Below, piece after piece: positions 6,601-15,256 of a stretch of DNA of 64,000 bases. Positions within the stretch are counted from its first letter, which is position 1. Every line of letters starts with the position of its first letter. Source of the stretch: Burkholderiales bacterium RIFCSPHIGHO2_01_FULL_63_240 (lineage in GTDB: Bacteria; Pseudomonadota; Gammaproteobacteria; Burkholderiales; Burkholderiaceae_C); NCBI GenBank assembly GCA_001770725.1, contig MERU01000010.1, forward strand, positions 105,396 through 169,395, read 5' to 3'. The notes under the pieces are model-generated. The model was not told the DNA's origin, searched no databases, and saw only the letters and a list, made by a program, of their open reading frames with translations. The translations under genes were made by a program, and so were the position numbers.

Positions 6601-9126
6601 ATGAAAATCGTCGTTGTTGGCCACGGCATGGTCGGCCACAAATTCCTGGAAAGCCTCGCCGAAACCGGCTTGACTGGCGCCCAGGTGACCGTGCTCTGTG
6701 AAGAGCCCCGCCCCGCCTACGACCGCGTCCACCTGTCGTCCTACTTCTCGGGCACGAGCGCCGAAGAACTCTCCGTGGTCGAGCCCGGCTTCTTCGACCG
6801 CACCGGCTTCGATCTGCGCCTGGCCGCCCGCGCCGCCAAGATCGAGCGCCGCACCAACACCGTCACCACCGTCGATGGCGAAGAAATCGCCTACGACAAG
6901 CTGGTGCTGGCCACCGGCTCCAACCCGTTCGTGCCGCCCATCCCGGGCCGCGACCGCGAGCACTGCTTCGTCTACCGCACCATCGAAGACCTCGACAAGA
7001 TGAAGGCCTCGGGTGCCAAGTCCAAGGTCGGTGTCGTGGTCGGTGGCGGCCTGCTGGGCCTGGAATGCGCCAAGGCCCTGCGCGACATGGGCCTGGACAC
7101 CCACGTCGTCGAGTTCGCCCCGCGCCTGATGGCCGTGCAGGTCGATGACGGCGGCGGCCGCATCCTGCGCAGCAAGATCGAAGACCTGGGCGTGCACGTG
7201 CACACCAGCCACAGCACGGTCAAGATCGTCGACGGCGCCGAGCACCGCCACCGCATGGTGTTCGAAGACGGCAGCCACCTCGAGACCGACATGATCGTGT
7301 TCTCGGCCGGCATCCGCCCGCGCGACGAACTGGCCCGCCAGAGCGTGCTGGCCGTGGGCGCGCGCGGTGGCGTCGCCATCGACGACCACTGCCGCACCAG
7401 CGACCACCACATCTACGCCGTGGGCGAATGCGCCGCCTGGCACGACCAGACCTTCGGCCTCGTGGCCCCCGGCTACGACATGGCCCGCGTGGCCGCCAAG
7501 CACATCGCCGGCGACGCCAGCGCCGCCTTCACCGGCGCCGACATGAGCACCAAGCTCAAGCTGATGGGCGTGGACGTGGCCTCCATCGGCGACGCACAGG
7601 GCAAGACCCCGGGCTGCCGCTCCTTCCAGTACGTCGACGAGGTCAAGCAGGTCTACAAGAAGATCGTCGTCAGCGCCGACGGCAGCAAGCTGCTGGGCGC
7701 CGTGCTGGTGGGCAACGCCGATGAATACGGCACCCTGCTGCAGATGGCGCTCAACGGCATCGCCCTGCCGGCCGAGCCCGAGTTTCTGATCCTGCCCAGC
7801 AGCGACGGCAAGGCCAAGCCGGGCCTGGGCGTCGAAGCCCTGCCCGACAGCGCCCAGATCTGCTCGTGCAACAGCGTCACCAAGGGCCAGATCTGCGCGG
7901 CCGTGGGCGAAGGCGCCACCGACATCGCCAAGCTCAAGGCCTGCACCAAGGCCGGCGCCACCTGCGGCGGCTGCGTGCCGCTCGTCACGCAGGTGATGAA
8001 GTTCGAGATGAAGCGCCAGGGCATGGAGGTCAACAACCACCTGTGCGAGCACTTCGCCTACTCGCGCCAGGAGCTGTATCACCTCATCCGCGTCGGCCAG
8101 ATCAAGACCTTCGACGAGCTGCTGGCCAAGCACGGCAAGGGCCTGGGCTGCGACGTCTGCAAGCCCACCGCCGCCAGCGTGCTGGCCTCGGTCTGGAACG
8201 ACTTCGTGCTCAAGCCCGAGCTGGCCAAGCTGCAAGACAGCAACGACTACTTCCTGGGCAACATCCAGAAGGACGGCACCTACTCGGTCGTGCCGCGCAT
8301 GCCCGGTGGCGAGGTCACCCCTGACGGCCTGATCGCCGTCGGCCAGGTGGCCAAGAAGTACGGCCTGTACACCAAGGTGACGGGCGGTGCGCGCGTGGAC
8401 ATGTTCGGCGCCCGCCTGGAGCAGCTGCCCCTGATCTGGGAAGAGCTGATCGCCGCCGGCTTCGAGTCGGGCCACGCGTACGGCAAGTCGCTGCGCACGG
8501 TCAAATCCTGCGTGGGCTCGACCTGGTGCCGCTATGGCGTCGACGATTCGGTCGGCCTGGCGGTGGAACTGGAGAACCGCTACAAGGGCCTGCGCGCCCC
8601 GCACAAGATCAAGTTCGGCGTCTCGGGCTGCACCCGTGAATGCGCCGAAGCCCAGGGCAAGGACGTGGGCGTGATCGCCACCGAGAAGGGCTGGAACCTC
8701 TATGTGTGCGGCAACGGCGGCATGAAGCCCCGCCACGCCGAGCTGATCGCCTCCGACCTCACCAAGCCGCAGCTGATCGCCATGATCGACCGCTTCCTGA
8801 TGTTCTACGTCAAGACGGCCGATCGCCTGCAGCGCACCAGCACCTGGCGCGACAACCTCGAAGGCGGCCTGGACTACCTCAAGTCCGTGCTGATCGACGA
8901 CTCGCTGGGCCTGGGCGCCGAGCTGGAAGCGCAGATGCAGCACGTGGTCAACACCTACCAGTGCGAATGGAAGACGGCGGTGACCAACCCCGAGGTGCGC
9001 AAGCGCTTCCGCTCCTTCGTCAACAGCGAAGCCAAGGACGAACGCATCCTGTTCGTGAAGGAACGCGGCCAGATCCGGCCCGCGCGCCCTGAAGAGCGCG
9101 ACGCAGCCACGACCGAAACCGCCTGA
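6601..9126 (+). CDS. nirB: assimilatory NAD(P)H nitrite reductase, large subunit
   Basis: An 841-residue enzyme that reduces nitrite to ammonium in the cytoplasm with NAD(P)H, the full family length. The N-terminal FAD fold starts with GHGMVGHKFLE, and the NAD fold has GGGLLGLECAKAL (about residues 143-155). A BFD-type [2Fe-2S] domain follows with CSCNSVTKGQIC and CGGCVP. The C-terminal sulfite/nitrite reductase half has the siroheme/[4Fe-4S] cysteines in KSCVGSTWCRYG and SGCTRECAEAQ. It is followed after 17 bases by nirD. The 250-base upstream space contains sigma-54, NtrC and leader-hairpin signals. No nitrate reductase or nitrite transporter gene is in the window. Confidence 0.97.
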   Translation: MKIVVVGHGMVGHKFLESLAETGLTGAQVTVLCEEPRPAYDRVHLSSYFSGTSAEELSVVEPGFFDRTGFDLRLAARAAKIERRTNTVTTVDGEEIAYDKLVLATGSNPFVPPIPGRDREHCFVYRTIEDLDKMKASGAKSKVGVVVGGGLLGLECAKALRDMGLDTHVVEFAPRLMAVQVDDGGGRILRSKIEDLGVHVHTSHSTVKIVDGAEHRHRMVFEDGSHLETDMIVFSAGIRPRDELARQSVLAVGARGGVAIDDHCRTSDHHIYAVGECAAWHDQTFGLVAPGYDMARVAAKHIAGDASAAFTGADMSTKLKLMGVDVASIGDAQGKTPGCRSFQYVDEVKQVYKKIVVSADGSKLLGAVLVGNADEYGTLLQMALNGIALPAEPEFLILPSSDGKAKPGLGVEALPDSAQICSCNSVTKGQICAAVGEGATDIAKLKACTKAGATCGGCVPLVTQVMKFEMKRQGMEVNNHLCEHFAYSRQELYHLIRVGQIKTFDELLAKHGKGLGCDVCKPTAASVLASVWNDFVLKPELAKLQDSNDYFLGNIQKDGTYSVVPRMPGGEVTPDGLIAVGQVAKKYGLYTKVTGGARVDMFGARLEQLPLIWEELIAAGFESGHAYGKSLRTVKSCVGSTWCRYGVDDSVGLAVELENRYKGLRAPHKIKFGVSGCTRECAEAQGKDVGVIATEKGWNLYVCGNGGMKPRHAELIASDLTKPQLIAMIDRFLMFYVKTADRLQRTSTWRDNLEGGLDYLKSVLIDDSLGLGAELEAQMQHVVNTYQCEWKTAVTNPEVRKRFRSFVNSEAKDERILFVKERGQIRPARPEERDAATTETA

Positions 9127-9143
9127 GCAGGAGGAGCCCGACC

Positions 9144-9515
9144 ATGAGCGCCGTCCTCACCCCCACCATGACTTCCGCCACCACCACCACCGCCTCCTGG
9201 ACCAACGTCTGCCCGGCCGACGACATCCTGCCCGACACCGGCGTCTGCGCCCTGGTCGAGGGCCGCCACGTCGCGGTCTTCCGCGTCGGCCCAGACCGCT
9301 TCTTCGCCATCGACAACGTCGACCCCAAGTCCGGCGCCAGCGTGCTCTCGCGCGGGCTGGTGGGCAGCCTGGGTGATCGCATCGTCGTGGCCTCGCCGCT
9401 GTACAAGCAGCACATCGACCTGCAAAGCGGCGAGTGCATCGAGCAGCCCGAACTCTCGGTGAGCGCCCACGCGGTGCGCATCGAGGGCGGCCTCGTGCAG
9501 GTCAGCCTGCGCTGA
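9144..9515 (+). CDS. nirD: nitrite reductase small subunit (Rieske-like fold)
   Basis: A 123-residue protein matching NirD: NVCPADDILPDTGVCALVEGRHVAVFR, then FFAIDNVDPKSGASVLSRG, then ASPLYKQHIDLQSGEC. NirD has the Rieske fold but lacks the Cys/His iron-sulfur ligands, and the usual CxH motif is indeed absent here. It partners NirB in the cytoplasm. The first 20 residues are Thr/Ala-rich and not conserved. A GGAGG-like ribosome site (AGGAGG) precedes the ATG. It is co-transcribed with nirB. Confidence 0.95.
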   Translation: MSAVLTPTMTSATTTTASWTNVCPADDILPDTGVCALVEGRHVAVFRVGPDRFFAIDNVDPKSGASVLSRGLVGSLGDRIVVASPLYKQHIDLQSGECIEQPELSVSAHAVRIEGGLVQVSLR

Positions 9516-9564
9516 CCGCCCCCTGATCCAGACCGTACCGAAGAGACACCCCCGAGAAAGCAGA

Positions 9565-9580
9565 GGGCGGACCACCGCCC
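9565..9580 (+). terminator. hairpin between nirD and the NIT-ANTAR gene
   Basis: GGGCGG-acca-CCGCCC is a perfect 6-bp stem 49 bases after nirD. No T-run follows. It could end the nirBD transcript or lie in the leader of the regulator gene, as the 274-base gap has no reading frame I can support. Confidence 0.35.
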
Positions 9581-9789
9581 CGCTCGCCTGACAACGACCC
9601 ATCAGAGGCTCGCAGGCCCACTCCCCCGCTGATCCAGAAAACGACCACCACATGACCACCCCTGTCTCCGTCCGCCCCGACCCGGGGTAGTGCCCCCTCG
9701 TTGCGATGTCGCCCGGAACCCAGAAAACCGCCACTGGCACGGCCAAAGCAGGGACAATCAGGCTTGTCCGACGCCCTGCTGCCCCCGCC

Positions 9790-11100
9790 ATGTCCCTGTC
9801 CGTTTCCAGCCTCGTTTTGCGCGCCAAGCAACTGGAGCTCGAGGGCATCCGGCACCTCGCGGGCCGCATCGAGCTGGTCGATGTCATCGGGCAGCTGATC
9901 CACGCCTTGCAGCGCGAGCGCGGGGCCACCAGCATCTTCCTGGCGTCCAGCGGTCAGCGCTTTGCCAGCGAACGCCAGGCCACGGTCGAGTCGGTCACGC
10001 CCATCGAGGCCCGCCTGCGCGAGCTGTTCGAGGCGCAGCTGGCCCCCGAGGCCGGTGCGTCGGCGCGCATGCTCTCGCTGATGGCCTGGGTGGTGCTGGA
10101 CCTCGACGCCCTGGCCGGCCTGCGTGCCCAGACCGTTGGGCACACGGTCACCGCGCACGTCGCGGTGACGGCATACAGTCGCCTGATCGCCGGCCTGGTC
10201 GAGCTCATCTTCCATGTGGCCGACGCCACCCTGCACCCCGGCATCTCGCGCCTGCTGGTGGCCTTCGTGCACCTGGTCCAGGGCAAGGAAGCCGCCGGCC
10301 AGGAGCGGGCCGTGGGCGCCCAGCTCTTCGCATCGGGGCGCTGCAGCGAGGCCGAGCAGCAGCGCGTCATCCACCTCATCGACGCGCAAGAGCGCAGCCT
10401 GCACGTCTTCGAGGAATTCACCGACCCGACCCTGCGCGGCCGCTGGCTGCAGATGCAGCTGACGCCCAACATGGCCCAGCTCGAGCGACTGCGCCGCAGC
10501 GTGTGCACGGCCCGCGCCGGCGCCAAGCTCGATGCCGCGCTCAGCGAAAGCTGGTTCGAGGTGACGAGTGCGCGCATCGGCGAGATGGAAGACATGCTCG
10601 TGGCCTTGGTGCACGCCCTGCGCCACGACTGCGACGCGCAGATCCGCGCCACCGAGCAGGACCTGCAGGATTCCGAAGGCCTGCTGCAGCGCCTGCGCCA
10701 GAACCCGCCTCGCCACAGCCACGCGGTCGACCGCTTCTTCAACGACGCCGAGCAGTCCGAAGCCCCGGTGCTGTCGAGCCTGCCCGATGGCCTCAAGGAC
10801 GCACCCGGCACCGGCGCGGGCTCGGCCCTGGTCGAGCTGCTGCAGGACCAGTCCGCCCGCCTCAGCCGCATGGAGTCCGAGCTCGACACCGCGCGCCGCG
10901 CGCTGCACGAGCGCAAGGTCATCGAACGCGCCAAGGGTGCGCTGATGTCGCGCCTGGGCCTGAGCGAAGAAGAGGCCTTCCGCGCGCTGCAGAAGGCCTC
11001 GATGGACCACAACAAACGGCTGCTCGACGTGGCCGAGGCCACCCTGGCCCTGCCGGATTTCGCTTTCGCTTCGCAGGTGCGCGCGAGCACCGAGCACTGA
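9790..11100 (+). CDS. nitrate/nitrite-sensing NIT-ANTAR antiterminator (NasR-like)
   Basis: A 436-residue regulator. The N-terminal 300 residues match the NIT sensor domain: an opening helix, then IHALQRERGATSIFLASSGQRF, the family hallmark QxERG. The C-terminal 60 residues (ERKVIERAKGALMSRLGLSE, then EEAFRALQKASMDHNKRLLDVAEATL) are an ANTAR RNA-binding domain. This is the domain order of Klebsiella NasR, which senses nitrate or nitrite and binds leader RNA to prevent termination. The gene lies just after nirBD, whose leader has paired hairpins, so nirBD is the natural target. The ATG at 9790 is chosen because the preceding in-frame codons look non-conserved. Confidence 0.9.
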   Translation: MSLSVSSLVLRAKQLELEGIRHLAGRIELVDVIGQLIHALQRERGATSIFLASSGQRFASERQATVESVTPIEARLRELFEAQLAPEAGASARMLSLMAWVVLDLDALAGLRAQTVGHTVTAHVAVTAYSRLIAGLVELIFHVADATLHPGISRLLVAFVHLVQGKEAAGQERAVGAQLFASGRCSEAEQQRVIHLIDAQERSLHVFEEFTDPTLRGRWLQMQLTPNMAQLERLRRSVCTARAGAKLDAALSESWFEVTSARIGEMEDMLVALVHALRHDCDAQIRATEQDLQDSEGLLQRLRQNPPRHSHAVDRFFNDAEQSEAPVLSSLPDGLKDAPGTGAGSALVELLQDQSARLSRMESELDTARRALHERKVIERAKGALMSRLGLSEEEAFRALQKASMDHNKRLLDVAEATLALPDFAFASQVRASTEH

Positions 11101-11140
11101 GCACCGGGGTCAGCCAGGCTCGCAAGCCCTGCAGGTCGAT

Positions 11141-11869
11141 TCAGCCACCACCGCTGTTGCGGCCATCGCGCTCGACCAGGAAGCGCGCCTGGGCGCGCAT
11201 GGCCCGCTCTTGCAGCGGCGCATCGACTTGGGTGTCCTGCGTCATCAGCTCGATGAGCCGGGCCGTCACGGCCTCCTGATCCCCGAACAACTGCAGCGCC
11301 GCCTGTGCGCCGAAGTGGTCGTGCCGCATCACCTGCAGCGCCTGCAGGTCGCGGGCCATGTCGTCCACCGTGGTGGGCGACTGCGCCGACTGGATGCGCT
11401 GGCGCACCGCCTCCTGGTAGCGATCGAAACGCTGGGCCAGGTCCAGCGCCTGGACCTGAGCGGGGGGCGGCAGGTTGGCGGCGGCTTCGCGGGCCAGGGC
11501 GTTGAACTGCTCGGGCGTGCTGAAGGCCACCAGCTGCTCCAGCGTCACCACCGTGTCGGCGTCCAGCGCCAGGGCACCCGAGGCATCGGTGCGGAAAGGT
11601 TTGACGGTGCCGATGCGCACGGGGCCGTCCTCGCCCAGGCCTTGAAGGCCGGTGCCCATGGCGTCCTGAGCGGGCGTCGGCACGCCCGGCTGGATCCAGC
11701 GGTCCGCTGCAGCGGGCTGGGCCACGGGCGCGTTCGCCGCAGGTGGCGAGCCGCCCGAGTCTGGCCCCAGCCAGCGCACCAGCACCAGGGTCAGCAAGCC
11801 CACCACCGCCAACAGCGCAAGGGCCCACCGAGTCCAGGGCCGACGGCGCGACGTGATCGAGATGACCAT
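11141..11869 (-). CDS. lipase-specific foldase (Lif)-like chaperone
   Basis: A 242-residue protein with one N-terminal membrane anchor (WALALLAVVGLLTLVLV), a Pro/Ala linker and a helical periplasmic part. Similarity to lipase secretion chaperones is in NLPPPAQVQALDLAQRFDRYQEAV and LQALQVMRHDHFGAQAALQLFGDQEAV, close to the family's HFG...LF helix. It is shorter than typical Lif (about 300-340 residues), and the RxxFDY(F/C)L signature is not visible: the region reads TLEQLVAFSTPEQF. The start is 13 bases after the polyester hydrolase stop with a GGAGG site, so the two are one operon. Inferred role: folding of that exported hydrolase in the periplasm. This is a remote family call. Confidence 0.65.
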   Translation of the reverse strand: MVISITSRRRPWTRWALALLAVVGLLTLVLVRWLGPDSGGSPPAANAPVAQPAAADRWIQPGVPTPAQDAMGTGLQGLGEDGPVRIGTVKPFRTDASGALALDADTVVTLEQLVAFSTPEQFNALAREAAANLPPPAQVQALDLAQRFDRYQEAVRQRIQSAQSPTTVDDMARDLQALQVMRHDHFGAQAALQLFGDQEAVTARLIELMTQDTQVDAPLQERAMRAQARFLVERDGRNSGGG

Positions 11870-11882
11870 GGCGCGCCTCCGC

Positions 11883-12734
11883 TCAGTAAGGGCAGTTCTG
11901 GTTGTAGCGGTCGAAGACCAGCGCCGTCGCGTAGCGCGTGTGCTCGGCGCCGCACAGGAAAGTCGAGTAGCGGGTGTCGCCATCGACGAAGCGCTTCATC
12001 CAGGCCACGCCATAGCGCCCGATGGGCGTGTTGGTCGAGTTCGGCGAGAAGTGCGTGCCGCCGTTGAGCTCGCCATAGGCCTTCGTGGTGGAGCCTGGCA
12101 GTGACGCATAGAACGGACGCGCGTGCGCGGCCACCGATGCAATGGTGTCGCCATCGGCGCCGATGATCATCGTCGGCACACGCACCGTCGAGAAGGACGT
12201 GCTCGAGTTCCACGGCGTCAACGGGTAGGAGGCCTTGAGCGTCGGGTTGTCGCGAGCGGCGATCAGTGCGCCCCCACCGCCCATCGAGTGGCCAGCCACG
12301 GCCAGGCGGGTCGTGTCGATGCGCGCCTTGACCGCCGAGGTCGACGAATTCACGACATAGCTCAGCGCGGCCATCAACTGGTTGGCGCGGCTGGCCGGCT
12401 GGTCAAGCGTGGTCAGGGTGTTGAGCGTGATGACCACGAAGCCGTGCGTGGCGATGCGCCGGCCCAGCCAAGCGATGCTGGTTTCCGTGGCGGTGAAACC
12501 GGGGCTGATGGCGATGACGCCGTAACGTGCCTGCGTGGTCGGGTAGTAGATGGTGCCGCCGCCAAAGCCACGTGGCAGCGACACAGAAGCCGTGCTCACG
12601 CTGAGCGGGCCGGCGGTGGCGTTGAGAGACGCCGAGGTGGGTGCGGTGGTCTGTGCGAAGCCGCTGACGGCGGTGGTGACGAGGGATGCGACCAGGGCGG
12701 TGCGCAAGGCAGAGCGGATGGGTGCGTTCTTCAT
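11883..12734 (-). CDS. secreted polyester hydrolase of the cutinase/PETase family
   Basis: A 283-residue alpha/beta hydrolase with a Sec signal (cut expected near SGFA-QTT, residue 27). It aligns along its length with IsPETase and actinobacterial cutinases, for example [26 protein letters not shown] and [18 protein letters not shown]. Catalytic residues are Ser150 (GHSMGGGG), Asp196 (ADGDTIA) and His228 (NGGTHF). The oxyanion and subsite residues are Phe80, Met151 and Trp175. Positions equal to IsPETase Trp159, Ser214, Ile218 and Ser238 are His149, His204, Phe208 and Phe229, the canonical cutinase state. The extra active-site disulfide is missing; the C-terminal pair Cys261-Cys281 is kept. 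It should cleave aliphatic or aromatic polyesters outside the cell. An AGAGGA ribosome site precedes the ATG. Confidence 0.92.
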   Translation of the reverse strand: MKNAPIRSALRTALVASLVTTAVSGFAQTTAPTSASLNATAGPLSVSTASVSLPRGFGGGTIYYPTTQARYGVIAISPGFTATETSIAWLGRRIATHGFVVITLNTLTTLDQPASRANQLMAALSYVVNSSTSAVKARIDTTRLAVAGHSMGGGGALIAARDNPTLKASYPLTPWNSSTSFSTVRVPTMIIGADGDTIASVAAHARPFYASLPGSTTKAYGELNGGTHFSPNSTNTPIGRYGVAWMKRFVDGDTRYSTFLCGAEHTRYATALVFDRYNQNCPY

Positions 12735-12784
12735 GTGTCCTCTTCGTTGTCGGTTGGATGCATCGGTGAACGGGGCCCGCCGCT

Positions 12785-12798
12785 CCGGCTGAAGCCGG
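12785..12798 (-). terminator. hairpin between AraC gene and polyester hydrolase gene
   Basis: CCGGCT-ga-AGCCGG is a perfect 6-bp stem in the 148-base gap downstream of the AraC gene and 51 bases upstream of the hydrolase ATG. It could end the regulator transcript or lie in the hydrolase leader. No T-run follows. Confidence 0.3.
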
Positions 12799-12882
12799 CT
12801 CGAGGGGCCTACGCACTGTGCTTGCCGAGGAGAGGCACGTGAAGAAACGTCACGGACAAAAAGCAGACCCGAAGGGACAGCT

Positions 12883-14007
12883 TCACTGCAGGTGCAGGCG
12901 CGCGCCGTCCTGCGCCATGCGGTACTCGCGTGGCGTCAGGCCTGTCCAGCGCTTGAAGGCATGGCGAAAGCTCACCACGTCGCTGAAGCCCAGCGCCTCG
13001 GCGATGTCCTCGGTGCTCAAGCGCGTGCCCACCAGGTAATCGATGGCCAACCGTTTGCGCACCGCGGCCAGCAGCTCCGAGAAACCAGCGCCTTCGGCCT
13101 CCAGCCTGCGGCGCAGCGTGCGCGACGTCATGCACAGCCGGCTGGCCACCTCTTCGATCGACGGGAACTGGCCGCCGTGGCGGGTGAGTTCTTCGTACAC
13201 GCGACGGGTCATGCCCGCGCCCCAGCTCGCTTCCTCGAGCAGGCGCGCGCACTGCACCGACAGGTGCGAGGCCGTGATGGGGTTGGCCAGTTGGGGCGCA
13301 CGCGTCAGCAAGGTGGCATCGAAGCGCAGGGTGTTGGCCGACTGCTCGAAGAGCACCGGCGCGTGCAGCATGCGCGACCACGCCCCGGTGTCCGCCGGTG
13401 CAGGCCCCATGTAGCCGGCCTGCTTCGGACAGAAGGACTCGCCCATCACGTCCTGACCGATGCGCACATGGGCGGCCAACTGCAGGTCGATCATGAAGCG
13501 GTAGAGCGCCTCGTCGACATCGGGCCAGGGGAAGGCCGCGCGCTCCGGGAAGGTCCACACCGCCTCGTCGCCCGCCACCTCCCAGCGCAGCGGCAGCATG
13601 CCGCCTGAGAGCGGGTGGTAGCGGATGGCGCGCTCCCACACCTGGCGCAAAGACTCCGAGCACAACAGGGCATAGCCATACATGCCGTAGTGCGTCACGC
13701 CCAGCCGCTCGCCCACGCGCAGCCCCAGGTCGGGCATCGGCAGCAGGCGCACCGCGTTGCGGCTGGCACGCAGGAACTGCGCGCACGAGGTCATCGTGAA
13801 CGGGTTGCTGACGCTCTCGGGCAGCAGGCCGGTGCCGGCCAGCACCTCGTGGGGGTCGGCACCCAGCTCGGTCATCACGCCCAGCAGCACCGAGAGCTTG
13901 GACGGAGGGAAGCGCCGGTCGCCTGCCCGCGCAAGCAACATGGCGGTGCCGCGCCCTTCGGTGGAGGCGCGCAGCGGCTGCGCCAGATCGGGGTCGATGA
14001 GCTGCAT
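12883..14007 (-). CDS. AraC-family transcriptional regulator (OruR/ArgR type)
   Basis: A 374-residue regulator. Residues 40-230 form the arabinose-binding-like domain of this subgroup ([14 protein letters not shown], then [22 protein letters not shown]). The C-terminal 100 residues hold two helix-turn-helix units: [26 protein letters not shown] and [34 protein letters not shown]. It lies upstream of the polyester hydrolase on the same strand with a 148-base gap, so it is a candidate regulator of that operon or a neighbouring gene. The effector cannot be read from sequence. Confidence 0.88.
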   Translation of the reverse strand: MQLIDPDLAQPLRASTEGRGTAMLLARAGDRRFPPSKLSVLLGVMTELGADPHEVLAGTGLLPESVSNPFTMTSCAQFLRASRNAVRLLPMPDLGLRVGERLGVTHYGMYGYALLCSESLRQVWERAIRYHPLSGGMLPLRWEVAGDEAVWTFPERAAFPWPDVDEALYRFMIDLQLAAHVRIGQDVMGESFCPKQAGYMGPAPADTGAWSRMLHAPVLFEQSANTLRFDATLLTRAPQLANPITASHLSVQCARLLEEASWGAGMTRRVYEELTRHGGQFPSIEEVASRLCMTSRTLRRRLEAEGAGFSELLAAVRKRLAIDYLVGTRLSTEDIAEALGFSDVVSFRHAFKRWTGLTPREYRMAQDGARLHLQ

Positions 14008-14143
14008 GGTGAGAACCTCCTGATGGCCTGATCGCGGAGATTCTGTCAGCGGCCTGAAACCTTGCCTCTCCGGGACGCCCCGAAGCCTCGCAGTTCCAGT
14101 GCGGCCACGGTGTCCGATCCGATCACCCCCTTGACCGCTCCGA

Positions 14144-14875
14144 TCACCCGTGGGCCAGCAACACGCGAGCGGCTTCGATGCGCAGGGCCAACTCCACGCC
14201 CGGGTCGTTCATCACGGACAGCAGGAAGGCTCGGGGGTCGCCCTGCGGCACCGCGCCGGCCGACACCGCAGGGGCTTCGCCGTCGCCGGCAGACTGCAGG
14301 GCCCGGCCCGATGCGCCCTGTGCCGACGCGGCGAGCAAACGCTCCCAGTCGGCCGCCGGGATGGGCTGCAGCTTGTTCAGCAAGGCCGCCTGGCCTTCTT
14401 CCCCCGGCGCGCAGTCGAGCCAGGGCGACTCGGCGAACACCGGCACCAGGTCCGGGGCCACGAACGCAGACCATCGGTCCGGCCCGACCTGCCGCGGCAC
14501 GGGCACGCCATCGGCGGGCGCCTCGTTCGGCCAGCACGTGAAGCGCCAGGCCGCCGCGTCCTTGTCGGAAACGCCCGCCCCACCCTGGTTCAGCCAGGTC
14601 CGGATCAGCTCGCGCAGCACTGCCACGGCCTCGGCTGGCGGTCGAGCCGATGGCGCACATGGCAAGGCGAAGCACACCCACCAGCCCTCGCGGCCATCGA
14701 CGGCGATGGCCGGCGCGTGCAGCCCCGAGTCGTTCTGCGCGCCCAGCCACACCCGGCTCACCCAATCGCTGTCGGCGGCGCGCACATGCCAGGCCACGAC
14801 GCGCGCGCCCCTTGCCTCGTCGCCTGTTGCCTCACCCAGCAAACGTGCCCACTGGCTAGAAAGCGCTGCACCCAT
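14144..14875 (-). CDS. hypothetical protein
   Basis: A 243-residue soluble protein I do not recognise. It is rich in Trp and Ala with a central run of acidic and Trp residues (WSAFVAPDLVPVFAESPWLDCAPGEEG) and a C-terminal helix (DPRAFLLSVMNDPGVELALRIEAARVLLA) after a low-complexity Ala/Gly linker. There is no signal peptide or membrane segment. It is the last gene of a run bestrophin, ridA, this gene, with gaps of 10 and 14 bases, so it is likely co-transcribed. The gene end near 14144 is followed by a 136-base gap before the AraC start. Confidence 0.7.
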   Translation of the reverse strand: MGAALSSQWARLLGEATGDEARGARVVAWHVRAADSDWVSRVWLGAQNDSGLHAPAIAVDGREGWWVCFALPCAPSARPPAEAVAVLRELIRTWLNQGGAGVSDKDAAAWRFTCWPNEAPADGVPVPRQVGPDRWSAFVAPDLVPVFAESPWLDCAPGEEGQAALLNKLQPIPAADWERLLAASAQGASGRALQSAGDGEAPAVSAGAVPQGDPRAFLLSVMNDPGVELALRIEAARVLLAHG

Positions 14876-14889
14876 GCGGCCTCCGTGCT

Positions 14890-15246
14890 TCAGTTCAAGG
14901 CCGCGGTCACGATGACCTCGATGCGCCAGGCGGGGTTGACCAGCGGCGCCTGGAAGGTGGCGCGCGGCGGGGCGGTCACACCGTCGAACCAGGCCTCCCA
15001 GACCTGGTTCATGGCCGGCACGTCGGCGATGTCGCGCACGATGACCTGGGCCATCAGGATGCGGCCACGCGAGCTGCCGGCTTCGGCCAGCAAGGCGTCG
15101 ATCTGCTCGAGCACCTGGCGGGTCTGGCCCGCCATGTCGGCGCTGGGGTCGGTGGGCACCTGCCCGGCCAGCCAGACCACGTTGCCGTGGATGGCGGCGT
15201 CGGAGTAACGGCGCTCGGGGTTGAGGTAGCGGACGGGTTGGCTCAT
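14890..15246 (-). CDS. RidA-family enamine/imine deaminase
   Basis: A 118-residue protein of the RidA/YjgF/UK114 family. Motifs are YSDAAIHGNVVWLAGQVPTD, then QTRQVLEQIDALLAEAG, then VPAMNQVWEAWFDG and PPRATFQAPLVNPAWRIEVIVTAA. The active-site Arg of true RidA lies in a run like ARAAV; here the matching region is PPRATFQ, so an Arg is present, and the end IEVIV keeps the acidic residue. Members hydrolyse reactive enamines from PLP enzymes, as trimers in the cytosol. It sits between bestrophin and a hypothetical in one operon. Paralogue-level specificity is unknown. Confidence 0.9.
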   Translation of the reverse strand: MSQPVRYLNPERRYSDAAIHGNVVWLAGQVPTDPSADMAGQTRQVLEQIDALLAEAGSSRGRILMAQVIVRDIADVPAMNQVWEAWFDGVTAPPRATFQAPLVNPAWRIEVIVTAALN

Positions 15247-15256
15247 GGTGGTCTCG

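Noticed and set aside
6421..8943. An 840-codon open frame on the minus strand opposite nirB
   Set aside because: It is His/Val/Gln/Ala-rich without any motif, covers a fully recognised nirB, and arises from high-GC codon bias in the opposite frame.
9516..9789. A small gene between nirD and the NIT-ANTAR gene
   Set aside because: The open frames in the gap are short, lack ribosome sites and have no family resemblance; only a hairpin is supported.
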